Positions 54,125 to 64,000 of a stretch of 64,000 bases of DNA are shown here, piece after piece. The stretch covers positions 1,776,001 to 1,840,000 of the forward strand of contig NZ_CP011389.1 in NCBI RefSeq assembly GCF_001007995.1, in the 5' to 3' direction. The stretch comes from Deinococcus soli (ex Cha et al. 2016). GTDB taxonomy: Bacteria; Deinococcota; Deinococci; Deinococcales; Deinococcaceae. A model generated the notes under the pieces. The model did no database searches. It had not been told where the DNA came from and saw only the letters and a list, made by a program, of their open reading frames with translations. Every line of letters starts with the position of its first letter. Position 1 is the first letter of the stretch. The translations under genes and the position numbers were made by a program.

Positions 54125-54788
54125 CGCGCGCCTCCAGGCGGCCCTGCACCTGATCCAGGCGGACGCTCACGCGGATATCGGCAGTGACCACGCGCACCTG
54201 CCCATCCGGTTGGCACAGCTGGGCTGCATCACGCGCGGCGTGATCGTCGAGGTCAACCCGGGCCCACTGGAACACGCCCGCGTGAACGTCGCCCGCGCGG
54301 GCCTCACGGACCGCCTGGAGGTCCGCGCCGGGAACGGCCTGGCCCCGCTGGCGCCCGGCGAGGTGCAGAGTGCCAGCATGACCGGCATGGGTGCCCAGAC
54401 CATGCTGGGCATCTTGACCCGCACGCCAGACCGAGTGCCGGACGCGCTGGTGCTGCAACCGAACGACAGCCCGGAACCGCTGCGCCGCTGGGCGCGGGAA
54501 CGCGGCTACCACGTCGCGGCGGAGGTCCTGGCCCCCGGCTTCTGGCGCTACCCGGTCCTGAGGTTGGAACGTCAGTCCGGCCCCGACCCGGCCTACGTGG
54601 CTCTGCCGGAGGCGGCGGCCCTGCGCTACGGCCCGCTGCTGCTGCGCGAGGGCAGCGGGCTGCTGCGTGAACAGGTCGCGGCGGACATCGCCCGCCTGAC
54701 CCCTCTGGCCGCGCCGGGCCGCGCTGCCGAGCACGACCTGCACGTCGCGCAGAGCGCCGCCGCGTGGCTCTCCGGGAGTGGAAAATAA
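54111..54788 (+). CDS. trmK: tRNA (adenine22-N1)-methyltransferase TrmK
   Basis: 225 aa. SAM motif ADIGSDHAHLPIRL and the catalytic-region motif VLQPNDSPEPLR match TrmK, which methylates A22 in tRNA. The stop overlaps the A-rich start of the first promoter-terminator repeat. Confidence 0.88.
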
Positions 54789-54920
54789 AAAATCCGCCTT
54801 CTTCGGCGGTGATAGGAAAAATATAGCGCGGTATGCAGGCGGCGTCAAGCTTCGCGGGGCGGCCGGAGAAATGCCGTCCTGGAGAGCCTTCTTCAGCGAT
54901 GCTCTCGCCGTGGTATGCAG
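54782..54920 (-). repeat. promoter-terminator repeat unit 1
   Basis: Diverged copy of a ~140-bp element. Read on the minus strand: box CTGCATACC (54912-54920), ~65 variable bases, -35 TTGACG (54843-54848), 17-bp spacer with a second CTGCATACC, -10 TATATT (54820-54825), then hairpin CCGCC/GGCGG (54794-54809) and T-run (54782-54793). The hairpin begins about 10 nt after the -10, so the predicted RNA is only ~27-30 nt. Confidence 0.75.
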
Positions 54921-54998
54921 TCCCGGTCACTCCCGAAGGAGCTGGTGGCGGCGCACCCGATGACAGGGACACATGGTCGCCGGGAGTCGCGGGGAATC

Positions 54999-55139
54999 AA
55001 AATAAAAAATCCGCCCTTCGCGGACGGTGATAAGAAAAGGATAGCGCGGTATGCAGGACTGGTCAAGTCCTGCGCGCCGCCCGGAAATCTGTCGTGCTGG
55101 ACGTTCTTCCAGCAGGAGCAGCTGCCGGGGGCTATGCAG
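54999..55139 (-). repeat. promoter-terminator repeat unit 2
   Basis: Same layout: box CTGCATAGC (55131-55139), -35 TTGACC (55061-55066), 17-bp spacer, -10 TATCCT (55038-55043), hairpin CCGTCC/GGGCGG (55011-55027), T-run TTTTTTATTTT. The stem contains a G-U pair that forms only in minus-strand RNA. An additional hairpin TGCTGGA/TCCAGCA (55095-55114) lies in the variable part. A 78-bp unrelated spacer separates it from unit 1. Confidence 0.75.
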
Positions 55140-55265
55140 TCGGGTTCATCTGCACGGTGCTGATCGCCCCGTCGTCGCCGCCATGCGTCGAACTGGCCGC
55201 AGCAGGGGCCTGATCGGCGGGGGAGAGGGCCTCCCGGTGATGGATCGCGTGGGGAGGCTGGGACC

Positions 55266-55404
55266 AAAACGAAAAATCCGCCCTTCTCGGACGGTGATAA
55301 AAATAGGATACCTCGGTATGCAGGATGTGTCAATCCCCGTGTATCGACCTGAAAAAGCTCGTGCTGCACGGGTGATCTCTGACCGTGTTCCCAGCGGTAT
55401 GCAG
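55266..55404 (-). repeat. promoter-terminator repeat unit 3
   Basis: Box CTGCATACC (55396-55404), consensus -35 TTGACA (55328-55333), 17-bp spacer, -10 TATCCT (55305-55310), hairpin CCGTCC/GGGCGG (55278-55294), T-run TTTTTCGTTTT. The gap 55140-55265 to unit 2 holds no recognisable feature. Confidence 0.75.
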
Positions 55405-55405
55405 C

Positions 55406-55443
55406 GAAGAGGGCCGGAGCGCATGGCCCCGGCCCTCCTCTTC
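55406..55443 (-). terminator. hairpin after rny
   Basis: GAAGAGGAGGGCCGG pairs with CCGGCCCTCTTC (three-base bulge), 10 bp after the rny stop on the minus strand. Short T-run, so a moderate terminator. Confidence 0.65.
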
Positions 55444-55453
55444 CCGTCTCTGC

Positions 55454-57181
55454 TCAGCGGGCGACTTCCACGGCGCGGCTCTCGCGCACCACGGTCACCT
55501 GCACCTGACCGGGGTACTCCATGTCCTGCTCGACGCGTCCGGCGATCTCGCGGGCCAGCAGGGTCGCCTGGGCGTCCGTGACCTTGTCCGGCTGCACGAT
55601 CACGCGCACCTCGCGCCCGGCCTGGATGGCGTACGCCTGCTGCACGCCGGGGAACGACACGGCGATCTGCTCCAGCTGCTCCAGGCGGCGCACGTACGAT
55701 TCCAGCTCCTCGCGGCGCGCCCCGGGCCGCGCGGCACTGATCGCGTCGGCGGCGGCGACGAGCACGGAGTACAGCGTCTCGCCGTTCTCCGGGTCGTGGT
55801 GGTGCGCGATCGCGTCGATGACCTCGGTAGGCTCCCCGAAGCGCTTGGCGAGGTTGATGCCGATCTCGACGTGCGTCCCGTCGATCTCGCGGTCGATGCT
55901 CTTGCCGACGTCGTGCATCAGTCCCGCGCGGCGGGCCATCCCGGCGTCCAGGCCCAGTTCCCCGGCCATGATGCCGGTCAGGTGCGCCACCTGAATGGAG
56001 TGCTTGAGGACGTTCTGCCCGTAGCTGGTGCGGAAGTACATGCGGCCCAGCAGCTGCACGAGGCCCGGCTTGATGCCCACCACGCCCGCCTCGATGGCGG
56101 CCTCCTCGCCCTGGGCGTGCATGAAGGCCTTCATCTCGTCCTGCGCCTTGTGCACCATCTCCTCGATGCGGGTCGGGTGGATGCGGCCATCGGCGACCAG
56201 GGCGTCCAGGACGTGCTTGGCGACCTCGCGCCGCACCGGGTTGAAGCTGGAGAGGATCACGGCTTCGGGCGTGTCGTCAATGATCAGGTCCACGCCGGTC
56301 AGCGCCTCGAAGGCGCGGATGTTGCGGCCCTCGCGGCCGATCAGTCGGCCCTTCATGGCGTCGTTCGGGATGGGCACCACGGACACGCTCAGGGCCGCGC
56401 TGGTCTCGGAGGCGCTGCGCTGGATGGCCTGCGCGATCACGTGCCGCGCCGAGCGTTTCGCGTCGGCACTGGCGCGTTCCTGCATGGCCTTCACGCGGAT
56501 CGCCTTCTCCTCTTCCAGTTCGGCGTCCAGGCGGGTCAGGATGTCCGCGCGGGCCGCCTCGGGAGACAGTCCCGCAATCTCGAACAGTTTCAGCTCGGCC
56601 TGATGCAGGCGCGCGCCGATCGCCTGCTCCTGCTCGGTGAGGTGCCGCGCGCGGTCCTCGAGGCGTTCCTCGAGCGAGTCGAGTTTCTCGCCGCGCGCGT
56701 CAAGCTGCTCGGCGCGGCGGTTGAGCCGCTCGATCTCGCGTTTGAGTTCCTCGCGTTCCCGGCGGGTCTCCTGGCGGTCGCTGCCCAGCGCCTCGCGTTC
56801 CCGGGCGGCGTCCTGCTTGGCCTGCGCGCGTTCCTGTTCCAGCCCGGCGCGCAGGGCGCTGATCTGGTCACGCTGGCCCTGCAACTGCGTGAGCTGCGTG
56901 TCGAACTGCGCGAGTTGCACGTTCAGCTGGGCTTCGCGGTCACTGGCTTCCTTGATTCTGCGGGTGGCGTCCTGCCTGTCCTGATCGGCCTCGGCCCGCG
57001 TGGTGCGGGCGTCGGCGTCGGCCTGCGCGCGGATGCGGTCCGCGTCACGCTGGGCTTCCTGTTGCAGGCGGTTGTCGATCTCGGCGCGCTGCCGCGCCCC
57101 ACGACTCTGCCCCGTCAGGAACCCCCCGACCAGTCCGAGCAGCAGCGCCACGATGATCCCGGTGATCTCTGGGGTCGTCAC
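55454..57181 (-). CDS. rny: ribonuclease Y
   Basis: 575 aa from GTG 57181 (AAGGAG upstream). Endonuclease that starts mRNA decay at the membrane. N-terminal membrane helix ([14 protein letters not shown]), a long charged coiled coil (~25-220), a KH domain ([19 protein letters not shown]), and an HD domain with [21 protein letters not shown] -10 at 57301-57306 implies a ~110-nt leader. Confidence 0.95.
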   Translation of the reverse strand: MTTPEITGIIVALLLGLVGGFLTGQSRGARQRAEIDNRLQQEAQRDADRIRAQADADARTTRAEADQDRQDATRRIKEASDREAQLNVQLAQFDTQLTQLQGQRDQISALRAGLEQERAQAKQDAAREREALGSDRQETRREREELKREIERLNRRAEQLDARGEKLDSLEERLEDRARHLTEQEQAIGARLHQAELKLFEIAGLSPEAARADILTRLDAELEEEKAIRVKAMQERASADAKRSARHVIAQAIQRSASETSAALSVSVVPIPNDAMKGRLIGREGRNIRAFEALTGVDLIIDDTPEAVILSSFNPVRREVAKHVLDALVADGRIHPTRIEEMVHKAQDEMKAFMHAQGEEAAIEAGVVGIKPGLVQLLGRMYFRTSYGQNVLKHSIQVAHLTGIMAGELGLDAGMARRAGLMHDVGKSIDREIDGTHVEIGINLAKRFGEPTEVIDAIAHHHDPENGETLYSVLVAAADAISAARPGARREELESYVRRLEQLEQIAVSFPGVQQAYAIQAGREVRVIVQPDKVTDAQATLLAREIAGRVEQDMEYPGQVQVTVVRESRAVEVAR

Positions 57182-57332
57182 GGTGCGCTCCTTTGATGGT
57201 GTGTTGCATGGGGCGGCGCGCCGGCGTCGGGCACGCGCCCCGGGGTGAGAAACTGAAGGTGAACGTCTCCGGTCAGTGTGCTGTGGGGACGTTCGCCCCA
57301 AGTGTAGCGGGAAAGCCCGGCAACGCGCGAAG

Positions 57333-57357
57333 GCCTGCCCCGTCAGTCAGGGCAGGC
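57333..57357 (-). terminator. terminator after the DUF4384-like lipoprotein gene
   Basis: GCCTGCCC / GGGCAGGC with a 9-nt loop, ~50 bp after the stop at 57409 on the minus strand; a weak T-run. Confidence 0.55.
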
Positions 57358-57408
57358 AGGAGACAGGAACGACGGTTCTTCAGGGCCGCCTGAGCGGGTC
57401 AGAGAGAG

Positions 57409-57927
57409 TCAGGGTTGCACGGTGAAGGTCAGGGTGCCGGACACCCCGGGGTTCAGGAGCTTCATCTTCGCCGCGACTGCACCCAGCAGCGAACCCGTTC
57501 CCTGGGGGCTGACTGTGGCGAACGTCGAACTGGGGCTGGCGTAGTCGCTGACGCCGCTCAGGTTCAGTGGACCACTGCTGACGTACAGCAGCGCCGCGTG
57601 GACGCCGGTGGGGGCGCTGGCACGGAGGAAGAAGGTGCTGCTGGCCGATGGAAACAGCTGGGTTTGATCGGCATTCAGGCGCACCTGGCCGTCGGGCTGA
57701 CGGTTCGGGAGGAGCTGGATGACGCTGCCGTCAGGCGACTCGATGAACAGGGCGACGTCACCGCTGACCGGGCTGCGCAGCGTGAACTGGATGTCCTGCC
57801 CGACCCGCGGTTCGGTGGGATTGAGGGTCAGGACTGCCGCAGTGGGCACCGTGGGCCAAGGTGCATCCTGAGGCGCGCAGCCAATCAGGGCAGGAATCAG
57901 GAGGGCGGACAGCAGGGCAGGGCGCAT
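57409..57927 (-). CDS. lipoprotein with DUF4384-like domain
   Basis: 172 aa. Signal peptide with lipobox LIGC at residues 14-17, so probably lipid-anchored. The domain has VGQDIQFTLRSPVSGDVALF..DGSVIQLLPN, the DUF4384 style of beta-sandwich, common in Deinococcus surface proteins. -10 TAGGGT 6 nt before ATG 57927. Confidence 0.78.
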   Translation of the reverse strand: MRPALLSALLIPALIGCAPQDAPWPTVPTAAVLTLNPTEPRVGQDIQFTLRSPVSGDVALFIESPDGSVIQLLPNRQPDGQVRLNADQTQLFPSASSTFFLRASAPTGVHAALLYVSSGPLNLSGVSDYASPSSTFATVSPQGTGSLLGAVAAKMKLLNPGVSGTLTFTVQP

Positions 57928-58002
57928 GCGCTGACCCTATCCGCCCGGGCAGGTGAACGTTGCCTCAGGTGCGGATGGAGTATTGAACGGGTGGGGAAGC
58001 AG

Positions 58003-58021
58003 AAAACCCCCACCACGGGGG
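58003..58021 (-). terminator. terminator of the rpsF-ssb-rpsR-rplI operon
   Basis: CCCCC-GTGGT-GGGGG followed on the minus strand by TTTTCTG. Confidence 0.75.
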
Positions 58022-58045
58022 CGGGGGTCAAACGCGCAGGGGCGT

Positions 58046-58486
<441 letters not shown>

Positions 58487-58498
58487 GCAGGGTTCTCC

Positions 58499-58774
58499 TT
58501 ATTTCCGGACGAGCTTCTCGGTGTAGGGCAGCAGGGCCAGCTGGCGGGCGATCTTGATCGTCTGCGCGATGCGGCGCTGGTGCTTGGCCGAGAGGCCCGT
58601 GCGGCGGCGGGGGAGGATCTTGCCCGTATCGCTCACGAAACGGCGCAGCATCTTCACGTCTTTGTAATCGGTGATTTCCAGTTCCCCGATGGAGAACGGA
58701 TCGACCTTGGGCTTGCGGGGACGCTTGGGTCCCTTGCCGCGCGGTTTACGCTCGGCGCTGTTGGTCTGGGTCAT
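58499..58774 (-). CDS. rpsR: 30S ribosomal protein S18
   Basis: 91 aa. Core with [20 protein letters not shown] and the tail RQLALLPY. A basic Pro/Lys-rich extension (~25 residues) precedes the core. 41 nt after ssb. Confidence 0.96.
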   Translation of the reverse strand: MTQTNSAERKPRGKGPKRPRKPKVDPFSIGELEITDYKDVKMLRRFVSDTGKILPRRRTGLSAKHQRRIAQTIKIARQLALLPYTEKLVRK

Positions 58775-58815
58775 GTGTTAGTCCTTGAAATCTGCGTTCC
58801 TGGCCCAAGCGGGGT

Positions 58816-59706
<891 letters not shown>

Positions 59707-59798
59707 GACGTGGTCTCCTTTGTTGCTGGCTGAATCCGGCAGGATTCGTACTGGGGTCTTGAATGCGGCTGTCTGTGCGGCCCTTGCGGGTTGACCGT

Positions 59799-59836
59799 AC
59801 GATAACAGGACCGATCTCATTACGTCAATAGCGTAA
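59799..59836 (-). promoter_or_regulatory. RDRM-controlled ssb promoter
   Basis: Palindrome TTACGCTATTGACGTAA (59820-59836, minus strand) matches the 17-bp radiation/desiccation response motif bound by the repressor DdrO, which PprI/IrrE cleaves after damage. Its TTGACG (59823-59828) is also the -35, with -10 TATCGT (59799-59804) 18 bp away, so repressor binding would block polymerase. ssb is a known member of this regulon. Confidence 0.9.
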
Positions 59837-59841
59837 GGAGA

Positions 59842-60150
<309 letters not shown>

Positions 60151-60306
60151 AGTTCACCTCCTCTGTCGCCGCACGCAGGCGGAGTGTCCTGACAGGGTCA
60201 GGCCTCGCCGGGCAGCGCAACTCACCACATTACCAGAGTCCGCACGCGGTTGCCAGCCGTCAGATGACGCATGTCCAGGCCCGCCCCACCCCCGTACGCT
60301 GGGGGC

Positions 60307-60810
60307 ATGACCACCCCCACCCCGTCGGCGTCCAGCGCGGTCAGCGGCATCCTCGACATCCTGCGTGAAGCTGTGGAGGGCGGTCATCCCGGTCAGGGCA
60401 CCGCCTTCCTGGACGGCACGAAGGCGGACGGCAGCGGCAATCACGGCCTGCTTGCCACCCTGGACAGCCTGAGTGCCGAGCAGGCCAGCCGGGAGGTGCT
60501 GGGCAGTACCGTCGCGGCGCACGCCGCGCATGCCGCCTACCACCTGGAGGTCATCGTCCGCTGGGAACGCGACGGGGACCGTGGCCCCTTCGACTGGAAA
60601 GGCAGCTTCCAGCCCGCCCAGGTGGACACCGCCGGGTGGGAGGCCACCCGCGAGCGTCTGCGCGCCGCGTACGACGCCCTGGTGACCTTCGCCCGCACCT
60701 TCGAGAATCGACCCGCCGATGGCGACGTGACCGGCGGCCTGACCGGCGCGGTCGCGCACGTCGCGTATCACCTGGGGGCCATCCGGCAGCTGATCAAGGG
60801 AACGCCTTGA
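60307..60810 (+). CDS. DinB-superfamily protein
   Basis: 167 aa, four-helix bundle pattern. The His triad typical of DinB-like metalloenzymes may be in HAAHAAYHLE (two positions) and AHVAYHLGAIRQL. Possible thiol transferase; some Deinococcus DinB genes are damage-induced but no RDRM is seen here. -10 TACGCT 6 nt before ATG 60307. Confidence 0.75.
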   Translation: MTTPTPSASSAVSGILDILREAVEGGHPGQGTAFLDGTKADGSGNHGLLATLDSLSAEQASREVLGSTVAAHAAHAAYHLEVIVRWERDGDRGPFDWKGSFQPAQVDTAGWEATRERLRAAYDALVTFARTFENRPADGDVTGGLTGAVAHVAYHLGAIRQLIKGTP

Positions 60811-61757
60811 CCCTCCCGGACGGCTGGACCCTGCGTCCCTACGCGCCAGAGGACGCCCAGGTCTTCGCCGCCCTCCTGTCACTTGGCGGGCGCAGCACGA
60901 GTGCCGATGACCTGCTCGCCGCCGACGCCCGGCGCGGCTCCGGGTCGCAACCCACGCGCGAGCTGCTCACCCGCAGCGGCGAGGTGCTGGGCGGCTGGCA
61001 GCTCCAGCCCTCGCTGTTCATCCCGCCGGACTTCCTGCAGGTGAGCGTGCTGGTTTTCCCGGCGGCGCGCGGGCAGGGTGTGGGTCAGCGGTTGTGGCAG
61101 GCGGCGCAGCAGACCGCCCGGAATTTGGGTGCCCGGGGCCTGAGCAGCGACGTTCCGGATGCCGACCCGGCCCACCGCGCCTGGGCCGAGCGGCGCGGCT
61201 TCATGCTGCGCACCCACCGCTACGCCTCCGAACTGGACCTGACTGGCGTGAGCCTCGCGGACTTCCAGCCGCAGCTGGACGCTGCCCGCGCGCAGGGCGT
61301 GACCTTCACCGACCTGCGCGGCGAGGGCGACGCGACCCTGGAGCGGTACGTGGATTTCGTCGCCGACCGCCTGACCGAGACGCCCGACCTCGCCGGGTAC
61401 CCCCGCTGGACGCCCACGCAGGTCCGTGACGCCCTGCGCCTGGACACCGACCCCCGCCCCGACTGGCTGATCCTGGCCACTGGACCGGACGGCGAGTGGC
61501 TGGGCACCACCGCCATGATCCGCTTCCAGCACCTGCCGTTCGTGTACAACGAACTGACCGCCATGCACCCATCCGCGCGCGGGCGCGGGCTGGCGCTGCC
61601 GCTGAAACTTCAGGTCGTGCAGCGCGCCCAGGCCGGGGGATTCACAACCATGCGCACCAACAACCATTCCCTGAACGCCCCCATGCTGGCCGTCAACCGC
61701 CGCCTGGGTTTCCGGCAGCTCGCGGGGCGGTACGAGATGCATCACCCGCTGCGCTGA
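60807..61757 (+). CDS. GNAT acetyltransferase with two GNAT domains
   Basis: 316 aa from TTG 60807, overlapping the upstream stop as TTGA. First GNAT: VSVLVFPAARGQGVGQRLWQ contains the acetyl-CoA loop RGQGVG. Second: LTAMHPSARGRGLALPLKL (RGRGLA) followed by NHSLNAPMLAVNRRLGF. Substrate unknown. Probably cotranscribed with the DinB-like gene. Confidence 0.85.
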   Translation: MTLPDGWTLRPYAPEDAQVFAALLSLGGRSTSADDLLAADARRGSGSQPTRELLTRSGEVLGGWQLQPSLFIPPDFLQVSVLVFPAARGQGVGQRLWQAAQQTARNLGARGLSSDVPDADPAHRAWAERRGFMLRTHRYASELDLTGVSLADFQPQLDAARAQGVTFTDLRGEGDATLERYVDFVADRLTETPDLAGYPRWTPTQVRDALRLDTDPRPDWLILATGPDGEWLGTTAMIRFQHLPFVYNELTAMHPSARGRGLALPLKLQVVQRAQAGGFTTMRTNNHSLNAPMLAVNRRLGFRQLAGRYEMHHPLR

Positions 61758-61770
61758 GGTTCGACCAGGC

Positions 61771-62757
61771 CTACTTCCGGCGCCGGAAGGGATTCCAGCG
61801 CGCTCCCTTCTCCGGTTCAGGCTCGGGTGCGGGGGAGGTGAGCGGGCGCACCTGCGCTGGCGCGTGTCGACCCATGGGCCGCGCGGCCTCTGCTTCCGGC
61901 TTGGCGTCTTCCTCGTACACCTCGTCCGCCGGGGTTTCACCCAGGGCGCTCAGGAGTGCGCGGCGGATCTGGTCGGCCGACGGCCGGTCCGCCGCACGTT
62001 TGGCCAGCGCCAGTTCCGCCAGTCGCCCCACCGGGCGCGGCACGAGAGGGTTGACCTGCGTCATGGACATCGGGAAGCGCGTCAGGTGCGCGACCATCAG
62101 TTCCTCGTACGTGTGTCCGTGGAAGGGGCGGTCCCCGCCCAGCAGTTCGTACAGCATCACGCCCAGGCTGTACACGTCGCTGGCGCTGCTGGTCGCCTCG
62201 CCCTGGTAGACCTCCGGGGCCATGTAGAAGGGACTGCCGCTGGTCTTGCCACCCTGCGCCACGAAGTACGTGTTGCCCAGGTCGCCCAGCGCCGCGCGCC
62301 CGTCGTCCGTGACGTACACGTTCTGCGTCTTCACGTCCTGGTGCACCGCGCCCTGATGGTGCAGGTACGTCAGAGCCGACGCGATGTCCGCCAGGATCCG
62401 CAGCGCCGCCGGGAGCGGCAGGGTCTTCTCGGGCAGTTCCGCGAGCTGTTCGTTCAGGGCGCCTTTCGGGTAATACGGGATGGCCAGGAACGCGCCCGGC
62501 CCGAAGGGCGTGCCGTCGAATCCACGCACGAGGTGTGGGTGACGGAACTGCAGCGTCAGGCGGACCTCGTTCCCGAACCGTTCGGCGGCGTCCTGTACGG
62601 CCAGTGTCTCCGGGTGGGGAATCTTCACGGCGACCAGCTGACCCTGCGCGCCAGTCGCGAGACGCACCAGTGAGGTGTTCCCACGCCCCAGCACGCGGTG
62701 CAGGGTGTACCCAGAGATGGTGCTGGTCTCGGTCATGCTTGCCCACAAGGGTGTCAC
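61771..62757 (-). CDS. serine/threonine protein kinase
   Basis: 328 aa from GTG 62757, chosen for GGGGAGG 6 nt upstream; ATG 62736 lacks one. Kinase features: P-loop GRGNTSLVRL, VAVKIPHP, catalytic HQDVKTQN (Arg of HRD is Gln, so a non-RD kinase), GDLGN in place of DFG, and YMAPEVY. No membrane anchor; the C-terminus is a basic Pro-rich tail. Targets unknown. ~60 nt downstream of the prfB terminator. Confidence 0.88.
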   Translation of the reverse strand: MTPLWASMTETSTISGYTLHRVLGRGNTSLVRLATGAQGQLVAVKIPHPETLAVQDAAERFGNEVRLTLQFRHPHLVRGFDGTPFGPGAFLAIPYYPKGALNEQLAELPEKTLPLPAALRILADIASALTYLHHQGAVHQDVKTQNVYVTDDGRAALGDLGNTYFVAQGGKTSGSPFYMAPEVYQGEATSSASDVYSLGVMLYELLGGDRPFHGHTYEELMVAHLTRFPMSMTQVNPLVPRPVGRLAELALAKRAADRPSADQIRRALLSALGETPADEVYEEDAKPEAEAARPMGRHAPAQVRPLTSPAPEPEPEKGARWNPFRRRK

Positions 62758-62818
62758 GTTCCGCCTCCCCTGGCAAGCGAGAACACCTCATCCAGCACGA
62801 GATGAGGCGCGAGTGAAA

Positions 62819-62847
62819 GAGGCGCGCTGCTGGTGCAGACGCGCCTC
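62819..62847 (-). terminator. terminator of prfB
   Basis: GAGGCGCG / CGCGCCTC with a 13-nt loop, followed on the minus strand by TTTCAC. Confidence 0.75.
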
Positions 62848-62886
62848 AACTCCCCGGGCCGCCTCCGGGCTCAGGGAGTCAGCACG

Positions 62887-63982
<1,096 letters not shown>

Positions 63983-64000
63983 GGGCGTGCCTCCCTTCCG

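Noticed and set aside
54893..55369. Minus-strand ORF with repeated peptides such as PAYRAILFLSP
   Set aside because: The apparent peptide repeats translate the conserved promoter and terminator DNA; unit 1 is in another frame, so coding is unlikely.

Overview
This window comes from the chromosome of a Deinococcus species and covers its replication origin. The evidence is a very high G+C content, an ssb gene encoding two OB folds with a radiation/desiccation response motif (RDRM) in its promoter, a PriA with no helicase motifs, many genes with a -10 hexamer only 6-7 nt before the start codon (leaderless mRNAs), and the order dnaA-oriC-dnaN-eno-pyk. The species cannot be named from the sequence. 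I saw no rRNA, tRNA, CRISPR array, insertion sequence or prophage.

Layout. 0-5.5 kb: RNA-repair genes (end of an HD-Pnk fused end-healing enzyme, RlaP nucleotidyltransferase, and a ligase-less Pnkp with a broken kinase P-loop) around a secreted TPR/GH26-like protein and an EamA transporter. 5.5-20.9 kb: priA, an ABC exporter, a CobW GTPase, def-fmt, a monooxygenase-SDR pair with a divergent AraC regulator, and nth. 21-25.2 kb: 2-oxoacid dehydrogenase E1alpha-E1beta-small membrane protein-E2, with a palindromic operator over the predicted promoter. 27-31.6 kb: mnmG, two 30-bp repeats with parS-like cores, a LAGLIDADG-type protein, rsmG, parA, parB. 31.7-45.4 kb: vanW-like gene, ypdA, the thyA-HIT-dCMP deaminase-folA operon, small secreted and membrane proteins, a diguanylate cyclase, fumC, a two-component system and dprA. 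45.5-51.5 kb: dnaA, oriC with eight perfect DnaA boxes and a DnaA-trio tract, dnaN, eno, pyk and a second DnaA-box cluster. 51.5-64 kb: tyrS behind a candidate leader-peptide attenuator, a MOSC protein, a UPF0114 protein, trmK, a 665-bp gap with three diverged promoter-terminator repeats, rny, rpsF-ssb-rpsR-rplI, DinB-like and GNAT genes, a Ser/Thr kinase, and prfB with its programmed +1 frameshift.

How the genes fit together. The centre is an origin and segregation domain: DnaA and oriC start replication, dnaN supplies the clamp, and parAB with the parS-like repeats lie about 17 kb away. Translation and RNA maintenance genes (def, fmt, mnmG, rsmG, trmK, tyrS, prfB, rny, three ribosomal proteins) are concentrated here. 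DNA repair is represented by nth, ssb, priA and dprA.

The most novel-looking element is the tandem array at 54782-55404. Each of its three ~140-bp copies has a consensus sigma-70 promoter on the minus strand that runs directly into an intrinsic terminator. This predicts hairpin RNAs of about 27-30 nt, or a promoter-terminator device of unknown purpose.
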